64,000 nt of DNA from Clostridia bacterium (lineage in GTDB: Bacteria; Bacillota; Clostridia; Oscillospirales; Acutalibacteraceae): assembly GCA_017625095.1 (NCBI GenBank), contig JAGALQ010000019.1:1-64000 (forward strand), given 5' to 3'. Positions 31,288 to 39,100 of this stretch are shown in pieces. The notes under the pieces were generated by a model. It worked only from the letters and a program-made list of their open reading frames with translations. It was not told the origin of the DNA and searched no databases. The first letter of the stretch is position 1, and every line of letters begins with the position of its first letter. The position numbers and the translations under genes were made by a program.

Positions 31288-31813
31288 TGTTTATTTTGTC
31301 CCAGAGCACTATCTTGCCCGATTCAAGGGTTTTGGGCAGATCGATGATGCGTTGATTTTCCGAGCCTCGGAATTTGAGCATAAGGTTTTTCTTATCCTTC
31401 TCAAATCTGCCGTCTACAAGTATGTCGATAAGGCTCAGCAGCTCATCTGTCGCTTCGCATCTCGGGTGAGGCTCCTTTGTCTGAAGCTGCTCGAGTGTGA
31501 ATCCTGTGAAAGCCCAGATGTTTTTGCTGGGGTAAGTTTCTTTTACCCTTTTGACAAACGGGAGAAGTGCACGCTGATTTTCAGGCTCAAACGGTTCACC
31601 GCCGAGGAGTGTAAGACCGTTGATATAGCTCGGAGAGAGCATGTCAATTATCTGCTGCTCGGTTTCACGCGTGAATTCCTGACCGTAGCAGAAATCCCAC
31701 GTCTGCGGCTGAAAACAACCCTCGCATCTGTTTGTGCAGCCTGAAACGAAAAGGGTGACACGCACCCCTTCGCCGTCAGCTATATCGCAGTTTTTGATTT
31801 GTCCGTAATACAT
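31283..31813 (-). CDS. nrdG: Anaerobic ribonucleotide reductase activating protein
   Basis: 176 residues from ATG 31813 (MYYGQIKNCDIADGEG), the family's usual start; the open frame extends 30 codons further up inside nrdD and that part is rejected. Radical-SAM cysteines are Cys26, Cys30 and Cys33 (C-x3-C-x2-C) binding the [4Fe-4S] cluster that cleaves S-adenosylmethionine to place the glycyl radical on NrdD. FTGFTLEQL and LLGGEPFEP segments fit the family. It begins one base after the nrdD stop, so the two are translationally linked. Confidence 0.94.
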   Translation of the reverse strand: MYYGQIKNCDIADGEGVRVTLFVSGCTNRCEGCFQPQTWDFCYGQEFTRETEQQIIDMLSPSYINGLTLLGGEPFEPENQRALLPFVKRVKETYPSKNIWAFTGFTLEQLQTKEPHPRCEATDELLSLIDILVDGRFEKDKKNLMLKFRGSENQRIIDLPKTLESGKIVLWDKINR

Positions 31814-31814
31814 A

Positions 31815-33989
31815 TTACAGGTGAAGAACCCTTTCCTTGATTTCCTGGGTGCGTCCCTGGTTCCAGTACTGTGTGCCGATGTAACCGCATGTGCGGCGGG
31901 CAACGTTCATCTTGTCCTGGTCGGTGTTGCCGCAGTTGGGACATTTCCAGATGAGCTTTCCGTCCTCTTCGACAATCTCGATCTCGCCGTCAAAGCCGCA
32001 TTCCTGACAGTAGTCAGACTTTGTGTTGAGCTCAGCGTAAATGATGTTATCGTAGATGAACTTCATAACCTGGAGGACAGCTTCAATGTTGTTCTGCATA
32101 TCGGGAACTTCAATGTAGCTGATTGCACCGCCGGGTGAAAGATGCTGGAACTGTGCTTCGAAACGAAGCTTTTCGAATGCATCAATCTCTTCGGAAACGT
32201 GAACGTGGTAGCTGTTTGTGATGTAGCCCTTGTCCGTAACGCCGGGGATGATACCGAAACGGCGCTGGAGACACTTGGCAAACTTATAGGTTGTTGACTC
32301 GAGCGGAGTGCCGTAGAGTGAGAAGTCGATGTTGTGTTCTGCCTTCCATACACGGCAGGCAGCGTTCATAAGATCCATAACCTCAAGTGCAAACGGTGTT
32401 GCCTCGGGGTCTGTGTGGCTCTTACCTGTCATATACTTGACACACTCGTAAAGACCTGCATAGCCGAGTGAGATTGTTGAGTAGCCGCCGAAGAGGAGCT
32501 TATCAATCGGTTCGCCCTTTTCAAGTCTTGCAAGTGCACCGTACTGCCAGAGAATGGGAGCAGCATCGGAAAGTGTGCCCTTAAGTCTTTCGTGGCGGCA
32601 GAGAAGTGCCTGATGGCAAAGCTCAAGTCGCTCTTCGAATATCTTCCAGAATTTTTCCTTGTCACCGCCGGATGAGAGTGCGATATCAACAAGGTTGATT
32701 GTTACAACGCCCTGATTGAAGCGGCCGTAGTACTTTGCCTTGCCGTTTTCGTCAACGTAAGGTGTGAGGAAGCTGCGGCAACCCATACAGGTGTAGCAGT
32801 GACCTTCACCGTTTTTGTCAACCTTGAGCTCGAGCATCTTCTTTTCGGAGATGTAGTCGGGTACCATACGCTTTGCTGTGCACTTTGCTGCAAGCTGTGT
32901 GAGGTACCAGTATTTGGAATCCTCGTGGATGTTATCCTCTTCGAGAACATAGATAAGCTTGGGGAATGCGGGTGTGACCCAAATGCCCTTTTCGTTCTTG
33001 ACACCCTGGCAACGCTGAAGAAGAACTTCTTCAATGATGAGAGCAAGGTCTTCCTTTTCCTGCTCGTTCTTTGCTTCGCCGAGATACATAAATACTGTTA
33101 TGAAAGGTGCCTGACCGTTTGTTGTCAGGAGTGTGACAACCTGATACTGGATTATCTGAACACCGCGGCTGATTTCTTCGCGGAGTCTCTTTTCAGTCAT
33201 TTCCTTGAGCTTTTCTTCGCTGATTTCAGCGCCGATATCCTTCATCTCTTCGATGATTGCTTTGCGGATTTTCTCACGTGAAACCTGAACGAAGGGAGCA
33301 AGATGTGTGAGTGAAATTGACTGACCGCCGTACTGGTTCGAAGCAACCTGTGCGATGATCTGTGTTGCGATGTTACAGGCTGTTGAGAAGCTGTGAGGTC
33401 TCTCAATAAGTGTGCCTGTGATTACCGTGCCGTTCTGAAGCATATCCTCGAGGTTGACAAGGTCGCAGTTGTGCATATGCTGTGCGAAATAGTCAGAATC
33501 GTGGAAGTGGATAATGCCCTCATTATGTGCGTCAACTATCTCCTTGGGGAGGAGGATACGGTTGGTGATGTCCTTTGAAACTTCACCTGCCATATAGTCA
33601 CGCTGTGTGGAGTTGACAACGGGATTCTTGTTGGAGTTTTCCTGCTTTACTTCCTCGTTGTTGCACTCGATAAGGGAAAGGATCTTGTCGTCTGTTGTGT
33701 TGCTCTTTCTGACAAGTGAACGTGTGTATCTGTAGGTGATGTAGTTCTTTGCAACCTCAAATGCACCGTGAGCCATAATCTTCTTTTCAACAAGGTCCTG
33801 GATTTCCTCAACCGTGGGTGCGCGGCCGAGAGCTTCGCACGAAATAACAACCGACTCTGTAATTCTCTTGATCTGCAGGTCGGTCATGCGGATGTCTTCG
33901 TCGACGGATTCATTAGCTTTTGTGATGGCGAGGAGAATCTTTTCTTCGTTAAAATTCTCTTCGGCACCGTTTCTCTTGATGATCCTCAT
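31815..33989 (-). CDS. nrdD: Anaerobic (class III) ribonucleoside-triphosphate reductase
   Basis: 724 residues. An N-terminal ATP-cone allosteric domain (about 1-95) precedes the ten-stranded barrel. Near the C-terminus are a zinc site (CQECG ... CPNCG) and the glycyl-radical loop RTCGYIG, in which Gly702 should carry the radical. It makes deoxyribonucleotides under strict anoxia. The leader contains a consensus promoter overlapped by NrdR-like boxes, so repression by NrdR is likely; nrdR itself is not in the window. No aerobic reductase is present here. Confidence 0.96.
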   Translation of the reverse strand: MRIIKRNGAEENFNEEKILLAITKANESVDEDIRMTDLQIKRITESVVISCEALGRAPTVEEIQDLVEKKIMAHGAFEVAKNYITYRYTRSLVRKSNTTDDKILSLIECNNEEVKQENSNKNPVVNSTQRDYMAGEVSKDITNRILLPKEIVDAHNEGIIHFHDSDYFAQHMHNCDLVNLEDMLQNGTVITGTLIERPHSFSTACNIATQIIAQVASNQYGGQSISLTHLAPFVQVSREKIRKAIIEEMKDIGAEISEEKLKEMTEKRLREEISRGVQIIQYQVVTLLTTNGQAPFITVFMYLGEAKNEQEKEDLALIIEEVLLQRCQGVKNEKGIWVTPAFPKLIYVLEEDNIHEDSKYWYLTQLAAKCTAKRMVPDYISEKKMLELKVDKNGEGHCYTCMGCRSFLTPYVDENGKAKYYGRFNQGVVTINLVDIALSSGGDKEKFWKIFEERLELCHQALLCRHERLKGTLSDAAPILWQYGALARLEKGEPIDKLLFGGYSTISLGYAGLYECVKYMTGKSHTDPEATPFALEVMDLMNAACRVWKAEHNIDFSLYGTPLESTTYKFAKCLQRRFGIIPGVTDKGYITNSYHVHVSEEIDAFEKLRFEAQFQHLSPGGAISYIEVPDMQNNIEAVLQVMKFIYDNIIYAELNTKSDYCQECGFDGEIEIVEEDGKLIWKCPNCGNTDQDKMNVARRTCGYIGTQYWNQGRTQEIKERVLHL

Positions 33990-34041
33990 ACCGATTTCTC
34001 ACTTTCTTATATTTATTCAACTAAACTGCATAAAACTTTGC

Positions 34042-34057
34042 ACACAAGATATTGTGC
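34042..34057. promoter_or_regulatory. NrdR-type box downstream of the nrdD start site
   Basis: ACACAAGATATTGTGC, close to the known palindromic NrdR box ACAC-WATATAT-TGTGT. It lies about 14-29 bases downstream of the predicted nrdD transcription start. Confidence 0.6.
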
Positions 34058-34077
34058 TGTAAAAGTCGTGTACTCAC

Positions 34078-34106
34078 ATTATAAGCTACCAGATATATTG
34101 TGTCAA
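34078..34106 (-). promoter_or_regulatory. Consensus promoter of nrdD-nrdG
   Basis: On the minus strand, exact TTGACA (34106-34101), 17-base spacer, exact TATAAT (34083-34078). The leader to the nrdD start is about 80 bases. Confidence 0.88.
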
Positions 34107-34186
34107 TATGGAATAGTGTACAAAAAAAACACAATATTTTGTTGAATAAATCTCTTTTTGCCGATTGACAACACAATTTGTGCTGT
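34088..34186. promoter_or_regulatory. Tandem NrdR-like operator boxes over and upstream of the nrdD promoter
   Basis: ACCAGATATATTGTGT (34088-34103) lies between -10 and -35. ACACAATATTTTGTTG (34129-34144) and a weaker ACACAATTTGTGCTGT (34171-34186) follow at intervals of 41 and 42 bases, close to four helical turns. Helically phased pairs of boxes are characteristic of NrdR, which represses nrd genes when dATP is plentiful. The first two are good matches, the last is doubtful. Confidence 0.65.
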
Positions 34187-34204
34187 TTTTACACAAAATG
34201 AGGA

Positions 34205-34240
34205 CAAAAACAGAGCCGAAACCGTAAGGAATCGACTCTG
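34205..34240 (-). terminator. Terminator of the PI-PLC-like gene
   Basis: Read on the minus strand, CAGAGTCG pairs with CGGCTCTG (one wobble) and TTTTTG follows. Confidence 0.8.
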
Positions 34241-34263
34241 ATTTTAAATCTTGTAAAGATGTA

Positions 34264-35397
34264 TTACTTTACAGCTTTGACTGTTTTATTGTCGCCGAAG
34301 CAAACAGTGTATGAAAATTCATACAAATCGTCACGCGCAGGATAATCGGTTGAAACTATCTGTGAACCGCTATATATTGCGTTTTCTCTGTTTTCATCAC
34401 TGATTGAACCGTATGTGTCAGCCCTTGTTCTGACGATCAAATTGAGTTTGTCAAGTATTTCTGCTTTACGGTCGCGTATCCGTTCGGGATTATTTATGAT
34501 AAGAAATGATGCACAATCACGAGTGGCGTCCTTTTCTCTGAGCATCGGGAACATCGCCTGCGTACTAAATGTAGTATCCATAGATATATAATCCTCGGTT
34601 ACACCTGTTTCGTGGAGCAGGATAAGTACCTTGCCGAGCATACCGTCAACACGGCACCAATCGTCAGCAGACCTCATTTCGCCGAATGAATTATAATCGC
34701 GCAGCATATCTGCAGGGGTGAAAAGTTTGTCACCAAGATTGTCGCGGATAACTTGGTCGAGCACTTTTACATAGTCCATATTAAAGAATTCCATATCTTC
34801 AATAGGCAGGAATACGGATTTAGGCTCTACAATTACTGTGATGGGGAGGTGGTCAGGATTGTTTTCGGACCAGAGCGATATCTCTTTGAGTGCCAACGCA
34901 AAATCATAGCAAGTGGTTGTCATATCGATTGAAGGCGAGTGCATACAGGTGAATGTAATGGCATCTCCCTTTACAAAGGTTTCGATATCCATCTCTATGC
35001 TGCGTATTCCGCAGTTGAACTGCTGCGTGAGAGTCTGGCTTTCGAACTGTCCTGTTTCACTGCTGACAAGACCGAATGTAAGGTCTGACAAGTTTTTATA
35101 TATCTTCTGAATACCCGGAACGGATTTTTTCTGGTAGCTGTTGTGTGTTGCAATAAATGCAATTTCGTTGAATTTAAGCCCTTCATCAAGCTCTGCGGCA
35201 AGGTTGCCGTCGAAGAAATCAGCCTCGTTTACAGGCGGAATCTCACCGTTGCGGTAAGCTTCTTCGAGCGCAGCAATACGCTTGGGATGTTCTTCAATAT
35301 CGATTTTCAGTTGTTCTGCACTTTCACCGAAGACGCCGAAGAACAAAACGATAACAGATATCAACAGCGGAATAAAACGGATAATATACCTGATCAT
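34264..35397 (-). CDS. Ca2+-dependent phosphoinositide phospholipase C-like protein
   Basis: 377 residues. An N-terminal hydrophobic segment (about 5-23) serves as signal or anchor, so the enzyme acts outside the membrane. The PLC-like barrel shows the first catalytic histidine His85 in IATHNSYQ, the metal-binding pair in RSIEMDIE (Glu135, Asp137) and the second histidine His153 in CMHSPSID. This fits the bacterial Ca2+-dependent PI-PLC family better than the short Bacillus-type PI-PLC. Lipid or glycerophosphodiester substrates are likely; which one cannot be told. It is transcribed alone, divergent from the patatin gene. Confidence 0.8.
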   Translation of the reverse strand: MIRYIIRFIPLLISVIVLFFGVFGESAEQLKIDIEEHPKRIAALEEAYRNGEIPPVNEADFFDGNLAAELDEGLKFNEIAFIATHNSYQKKSVPGIQKIYKNLSDLTFGLVSSETGQFESQTLTQQFNCGIRSIEMDIETFVKGDAITFTCMHSPSIDMTTTCYDFALALKEISLWSENNPDHLPITVIVEPKSVFLPIEDMEFFNMDYVKVLDQVIRDNLGDKLFTPADMLRDYNSFGEMRSADDWCRVDGMLGKVLILLHETGVTEDYISMDTTFSTQAMFPMLREKDATRDCASFLIINNPERIRDRKAEILDKLNLIVRTRADTYGSISDENRENAIYSGSQIVSTDYPARDDLYEFSYTVCFGDNKTVKAVK

Positions 35398-35471
35398 AAA
35401 AGTATACCGCCTTTACATAATGTGTACTTATTGAATTATAACATCATTTGACAATAAAGCAATATTAATTG

Positions 35472-35500
35472 TTTACTTTATTCTTTTTTTGTGGTAATAT
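35472..35500 (+). promoter_or_regulatory. Candidate promoter of the patatin gene
   Basis: TTTACT (35472-35477), 17-base spacer, TAATAT (35495-35500). Confidence 0.4.
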
Positions 35501-35541
35501 CCTGATAATGAAATATAAACATATTATTAGGAGATGAGTTT

Positions 35542-36384
35542 ATGCCTGCACTTGTGCTTGAGGGTGGAACTTTCCGACCGCTTTTTTCCTGCGGTGTTAT
35601 GGATGCACTGCTTGACAGCGGTGTGGAATTTCCGTACGTTGTCGGTGTTTCAGCAGGAATTTCCGATGCCACATCATATATAGCTAAGCAAAAGGGTCGC
35701 GACCTCGAGATAATTAAACGGTTCAGACACGATAAAAGATATGTTGGTTTCAGAAATATTTTTACGGATAAGTCCATATTTGGCAGAAAGTTTATTTACG
35801 AAACTATTCCGCGCGAGCTGGTGCTGTTTGATAACGATACTTTTTACAGCAATCCAGCACAGCTTGTTGTCGGTATAACGAATGCCAAGACAGGCGAGAT
35901 GGAATATATCGACAAGAAAGACCCTGTCAACGGACATATACTTCTGCAGGCTACCTGTGCTCTGCCGGTTATATTCCCGCCCATTATTTATAACGGCAAG
36001 CAGTATTACGACGGTGGCCTTGTTGATTCGATACCCGCTAAAAAGGCGATGAAAGACGGACACGAAAAAATGCTTATAGTTCTTACCAGAACAAAGGATT
36101 ATGTCAAAACCGAATCGAGTGCGTACAAAATTGCGGCTGCCGTGCTGAAGAAAAAATATCCGAAGGTTGCGGAGCGTCTTCTTACAAGACATATCCGATA
36201 CAATAAAGAGGTTGAGTTCTGCAATCAGCTTGAGCGTGAGGGCAAGGCGGTTATTCTCCGCCCGAGTGCTGAAACTCAGATCGAGTCGCTTGAGAAGGAT
36301 ATTGCAAAAATAGAGCGTGTATATCAATACGGCTATGACCTTGCAATGGAAAATATGGATAAAATAAAAGCTTTGTTTGACTGA
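35542..36384 (+). CDS. Patatin-like phospholipase
   Basis: 280 residues. The Ser-Asp dyad is complete: nucleophile Ser37 in GVSAG and Asp157 in YYDGGLVDSIP. An oxyanion-type glycine-rich start (VLEGGTFRP) is present, though with a Thr-Phe where many family members have Gly-Xaa-Arg. There is no signal peptide, so this is a cytoplasmic or membrane-surface lipid hydrolase of the YjjU/RssA type. ATTAGGAGATGAG precedes the ATG. A membrane acyltransferase gene follows in the same operon. Confidence 0.9.
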   Translation: MPALVLEGGTFRPLFSCGVMDALLDSGVEFPYVVGVSAGISDATSYIAKQKGRDLEIIKRFRHDKRYVGFRNIFTDKSIFGRKFIYETIPRELVLFDNDTFYSNPAQLVVGITNAKTGEMEYIDKKDPVNGHILLQATCALPVIFPPIIYNGKQYYDGGLVDSIPAKKAMKDGHEKMLIVLTRTKDYVKTESSAYKIAAAVLKKKYPKVAERLLTRHIRYNKEVEFCNQLEREGKAVILRPSAETQIESLEKDIAKIERVYQYGYDLAMENMDKIKALFD

Positions 36385-36405
36385 TTGGTTTAAGGAGGAC
36401 AAGAC

Positions 36406-37449
36406 TTGGTTTTTGTATATGCGGCGCTGCTTGTGCTTGCGCTGATCGGCGCAAAGTTCAGCTTCAGGTCGTTTAACACAAAAGAATATCTGTCAATGGA
36501 TTCGACCAATGCTGTACGTGGCGTGTTTATTCTTCTCGTATTTTTAAGCCATATGATGCAGTATTACGTTTACACCGAAGAAATTGATGTGCTCGGCGGT
36601 GCTGTATCCAGAGCACTCGGTCAGATGATAGTGGTTATGTTTATGTTCTATTCCGGTTACGGAATAGGCGAATCCGTTAAACGTAAGGGTCCGGCTTACA
36701 TCAAGTCTTTCCCTGTTAACAGAGTGCTTAAAACGTGGCTTCACTTTGCTATTGGTGTTTTTATCTATTATATTATCAGTTTGATTCTGGGGCTGAAATA
36801 TCCTGCAAGTCAGGTCTGGCTTGCCTTTATCGGCTGGACAAGCATCGGCAACAGCAACTGGTATATTTTTGCTGTCATTATTCTTTATATTATCACGTGG
36901 ATTGCGTTCACGGCTGCCAAAAAGAACAGGTATATTGCGGCAGGTATAGTCACCGCACTCACTGTAGTGTACATAGTTGTTATGTATTTCTTCAAGGAAA
37001 ACTGGTGGTTTGATACATCGCTGTGCTACGTGGCAGGTCTTTGGTATTCACTCTTCAGAGAAAAAATCGAAAAACTGCTGACGAAGAACAATATCATCTG
37101 GATTATTGTGCTTGTTGTTTCTGCTGTCGGCTGGTGGTATTCGCATTTTTGCCGTACAATTCCCGCAATGCGTATTCTTGAAGCTGTGCTGTTCTCGCTG
37201 TTTGTCGTTACGCTTTCGCTTAAGATTTCGATACGCTGCAAACCTCTTGTATGGGTCGGCAAATATACTTTTGAAATCTACATCCTTATGCGCATTCCCA
37301 TGAAGCTGTTCGGTATATGGGGCTTGAGTGCGTATAACTTATACGTTTATTTTGCGGTGATACTTGCGACAACGCTGTTGTTAAGCTTTCTTTTTTCGAA
37401 GCTGCTCGGCGTTATCGACAAACTGCTGTTCAAAACCAAAAAAGCATAA
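36406..37449 (+). CDS. Membrane acyltransferase, acyltransferase-3 family
   Basis: 347 residues with about ten membrane helices, typical of the OafA/NolL/YrhL-type fold. A conserved histidine after the first helix (VFLSHMMQYY) and the FYSGYGIGESVKRKG segment fit the family, which O-acetylates or succinylates cell-surface polysaccharides or lipids. TTG is the start, 7 bases after AAGGAGG and 21 bases after the patatin stop. The acceptor cannot be deduced. Confidence 0.85.
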   Translation: MVFVYAALLVLALIGAKFSFRSFNTKEYLSMDSTNAVRGVFILLVFLSHMMQYYVYTEEIDVLGGAVSRALGQMIVVMFMFYSGYGIGESVKRKGPAYIKSFPVNRVLKTWLHFAIGVFIYYIISLILGLKYPASQVWLAFIGWTSIGNSNWYIFAVIILYIITWIAFTAAKKNRYIAAGIVTALTVVYIVVMYFFKENWWFDTSLCYVAGLWYSLFREKIEKLLTKNNIIWIIVLVVSAVGWWYSHFCRTIPAMRILEAVLFSLFVVTLSLKISIRCKPLVWVGKYTFEIYILMRIPMKLFGIWGLSAYNLYVYFAVILATTLLLSFLFSKLLGVIDKLLFKTKKA

Positions 37450-37566
37450 ATGTGAGACTTCGAGAAAGTCGACGAGATGCCGTGTTCTTTGCCCCGAAGC
37501 TGTACAGAGGTACCGCGAGAGGGCAAAAACACAGCAAACGCATAAAATCTGATATAATAAAATGAG

Positions 37567-37603
37567 AAACAGGAAGATTTGCTTGAAATCCTCCTGTTTT
37601 TTT
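37567..37603 (+). terminator. Terminator 1 after the acyltransferase gene
   Basis: AACAGGA.GATT pairs with AATC.TCCTGTT, followed by TTTTT. The stretch 37450-37566 before it holds only a small GACTT/AAGTC hairpin. Confidence 0.85.
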
Positions 37604-37615
37604 GCTTCATTTTGC

Positions 37616-37648
37616 GGAACGTTCTAAGATCGTTCCCTGAATTTTTTT
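37616..37648 (+). terminator. Terminator-like hairpin 2
   Basis: GGAACG/CGTTCC with a 9-base loop, then a run of seven T five bases later. Confidence 0.6.
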
Positions 37649-37682
37649 CGCGTGTTCTCGGTGGCTTTGTCGACAGTCTGAG

Positions 37683-37710
37683 ACTGCAGGGGAGACCCTG
37701 CAGTTTTTTT
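37683..37710 (+). terminator. Terminator 3 before cotJ
   Basis: ACTGCAGGG/CCCTGCAGT, a perfect 9-bp stem with a GAGA loop, then a run of T. Confidence 0.88.
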
Positions 37711-37711
37711 A

Positions 37712-37738
37712 ACATCCTGAGCCGTGGGTGCATAGTAT
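37712..37738 (+). promoter_or_regulatory. Possible mother-cell sigma promoter of cotJABC
   Basis: AC at 37712-37713 and CATAGTAT at 37731-37738 are 17 bases apart, resembling the sigma-K/sigma-E pattern AC...CATAnnnT. The match is short and speculative. No sigma-A promoter is evident here, which would suit a sporulation operon. Confidence 0.3.
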
Positions 37739-37798
37739 GTACAAGAGCGGCAGATGTAGCTGTTGCCGCTTGAGTATACTGTAAAGGGGAAATGCTTT

Positions 37799-38020
37799 AT
37801 GCGTATGAACGAGCGTCCGGGCGCTGTCTGCGAAATGTGCAAACGGCAGGAAATTCAATTCCGTCGCAATGAGCAGCCGTTTCCGGAGCATTACAGCGTT
37901 GCAATGGCTTATGTGCCTATGCAGACCGACACAACGGTTTATGATGAAATGCAGGCGCTGTGCGAAGGCACGCTTTTTACTGCACTTAATAAGCCCTTTA
38001 TGAGAGGGTGTAAGTCATGA
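37799..38020 (+). CDS. cotJA: Spore coat-associated protein CotJA
   Basis: 73 residues. The start is ATG 37799, 8 bases after AAAGGGGA; the frame is open further upstream but without a ribosome site. The C-terminal half, with AYVPMQ, an MQALCEGTLFTALNKPF segment and a final MRGC, matches CotJA proteins. Cysteine-rich and small, it belongs to the inner spore coat laid down with CotJB and CotJC. It overlaps cotJB by 4 bases. Confidence 0.88.
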   Translation: MRMNERPGAVCEMCKRQEIQFRRNEQPFPEHYSVAMAYVPMQTDTTVYDEMQALCEGTLFTALNKPFMRGCKS

Positions 38021-38265
38021 ATAAAAAAGAAATTCTAAAAAAGCTCTCTGCGGCTGAGTTTGCACTGTGGGATCTGCATCTTTATCTCGATACACATCCC
38101 GGTGATCTTACAGCCGTAGGGCTTTATAATAAGTATCACAAAAAATATATGCTTCTGCGCGAGGAGTATGAGGCAACCTGCGGCAAGCTTTCACCGAGAA
38201 GTGCGCAGGGTGTAGAATGGCTCAAAGATCCCTGGCCGTGGGAGAAAGGCTGGTGTGACTGCTGA
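38017..38265 (+). CDS. cotJB: Spore coat protein CotJB
   Basis: 82 residues. The LSAAEFALWDLHLYLDTHP motif and the WPWEKGW end are typical of CotJB. It overlaps cotJA by 4 bases and cotJC by 1 base, a fully coupled three-gene operon. Role in the coat is structural and poorly defined. Confidence 0.92.
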   Translation: MNKKEILKKLSAAEFALWDLHLYLDTHPGDLTAVGLYNKYHKKYMLLREEYEATCGKLSPRSAQGVEWLKDPWPWEKGWCDC

Positions 38266-38873
38266 TGTTTATGTATGAGAAAAAGTTGCAGTATCCCGTA
38301 AAGATTGCAACACCAAACGCAAAGCTCGCACAGGTAATCATCACACAGTTCGGCGGACCTGACGGCGAACTCGGCGCATCAATGCGCTACCTAAGTCAGC
38401 GTTTTGCAATGCCCTGGGGTGAGCTTAAAGGCCTCTTGACTGACATCGGTACAGAAGAGCTTTCTCATATAGAGATGGTTTGTGCGGTTGTTTATCAGTT
38501 GACAAGAAATCTTTCAATTGACGAAATCAAGCGGCAAGGCTTTGACAAATATTTTGTTGACCACACAACGGGTATTTACCCTGTAGCTGCAAGCGGTGAG
38601 CCGTGGACAGCTGCGACAATTCAGTCTACGGGCGATGTAATCGCAGACCTTAGTGAAGACCTTGCTGCAGAGCAGAAGGCGCGAAAGACCTATGATAACA
38701 TTCTTCGCCTATCAGATGACCCTGATGTAAACGATGTCATAAGATTCCTGCGTGCACGCGAAATTGTTCACTTCCAACGCTTTGGTGAAGGTTTACGCTT
38801 TGTGACCGATAAGCTTGATTGCAAGAATTATTACGCCTGCAATCCCGGTTTTGACAAAAACTGCGGCTGCTGA
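38265..38873 (+). CDS. cotJC: Spore coat protein CotJC (manganese catalase family)
   Basis: 202 residues. It belongs to the di-manganese catalase family, as shown by YEKKLQYPVKI, GGPDGELGASMRYL, TDIGTEELSHIEM (metal ligands Glu-x2-His) and a second REIVHFQRFGE site. Family length for CotJC is about 190-205. The C-terminal LDCKNYYACNPGFDKNCGC is Cys-rich and probably cross-links in the coat. A displaced copy of the last 29 codons lies at 41577-41666. Confidence 0.93.
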   Translation: MFMYEKKLQYPVKIATPNAKLAQVIITQFGGPDGELGASMRYLSQRFAMPWGELKGLLTDIGTEELSHIEMVCAVVYQLTRNLSIDEIKRQGFDKYFVDHTTGIYPVAASGEPWTAATIQSTGDVIADLSEDLAAEQKARKTYDNILRLSDDPDVNDVIRFLRAREIVHFQRFGEGLRFVTDKLDCKNYYACNPGFDKNCGC

Positions 38874-38894
38874 AAAACAGAATAATATAAAAAT

Positions 38895-38924
38895 CGGTGT
38901 GCGGATAATCCGTGCACCGGTTTC
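38895..38924 (+). terminator. Weak terminator after cotJC
   Basis: CGGTGTGCGGA pairs (one wobble) with TCCGTGCACCG; only TTTC follows, so its strength is doubtful. Confidence 0.5.
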
Positions 38925-38942
38925 TTAATGTGTAAATATAAG

Positions 38943-38970
38943 TTGTTTTTTGTTGTGTTTATGATATAAT
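38943..38970 (+). promoter_or_regulatory. Candidate promoter of the GH-A hydrolase gene
   Basis: TTGTTT (38943-38948), 16-base spacer, exact TATAAT (38965-38970), about 130 bases before the gene. Confidence 0.45.
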
Positions 38971-39100
38971 TAATCTGATAAGAATTGAATGAGGTGAGCT
39001 GATAAAAAAGTTCATTTCTTTTTTAATTTCGGCATCAATTATCCTGACTGTAATTATCCTGCAATAAATCAGCTTTCTGTCAGAAAAGGGGAGACGCTTT

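Noticed and set aside
31814-31903. 30-codon upstream extension of nrdG
   Set aside because: It lies within the end of nrdD, and the family starts at MYYGQI right after the nrdD stop.
35674-36402. 242-codon frame antisense to the patatin gene
   Set aside because: The plus-strand gene has an intact Ser-Asp dyad and ribosome site; the antisense frame has neither motif nor start site.
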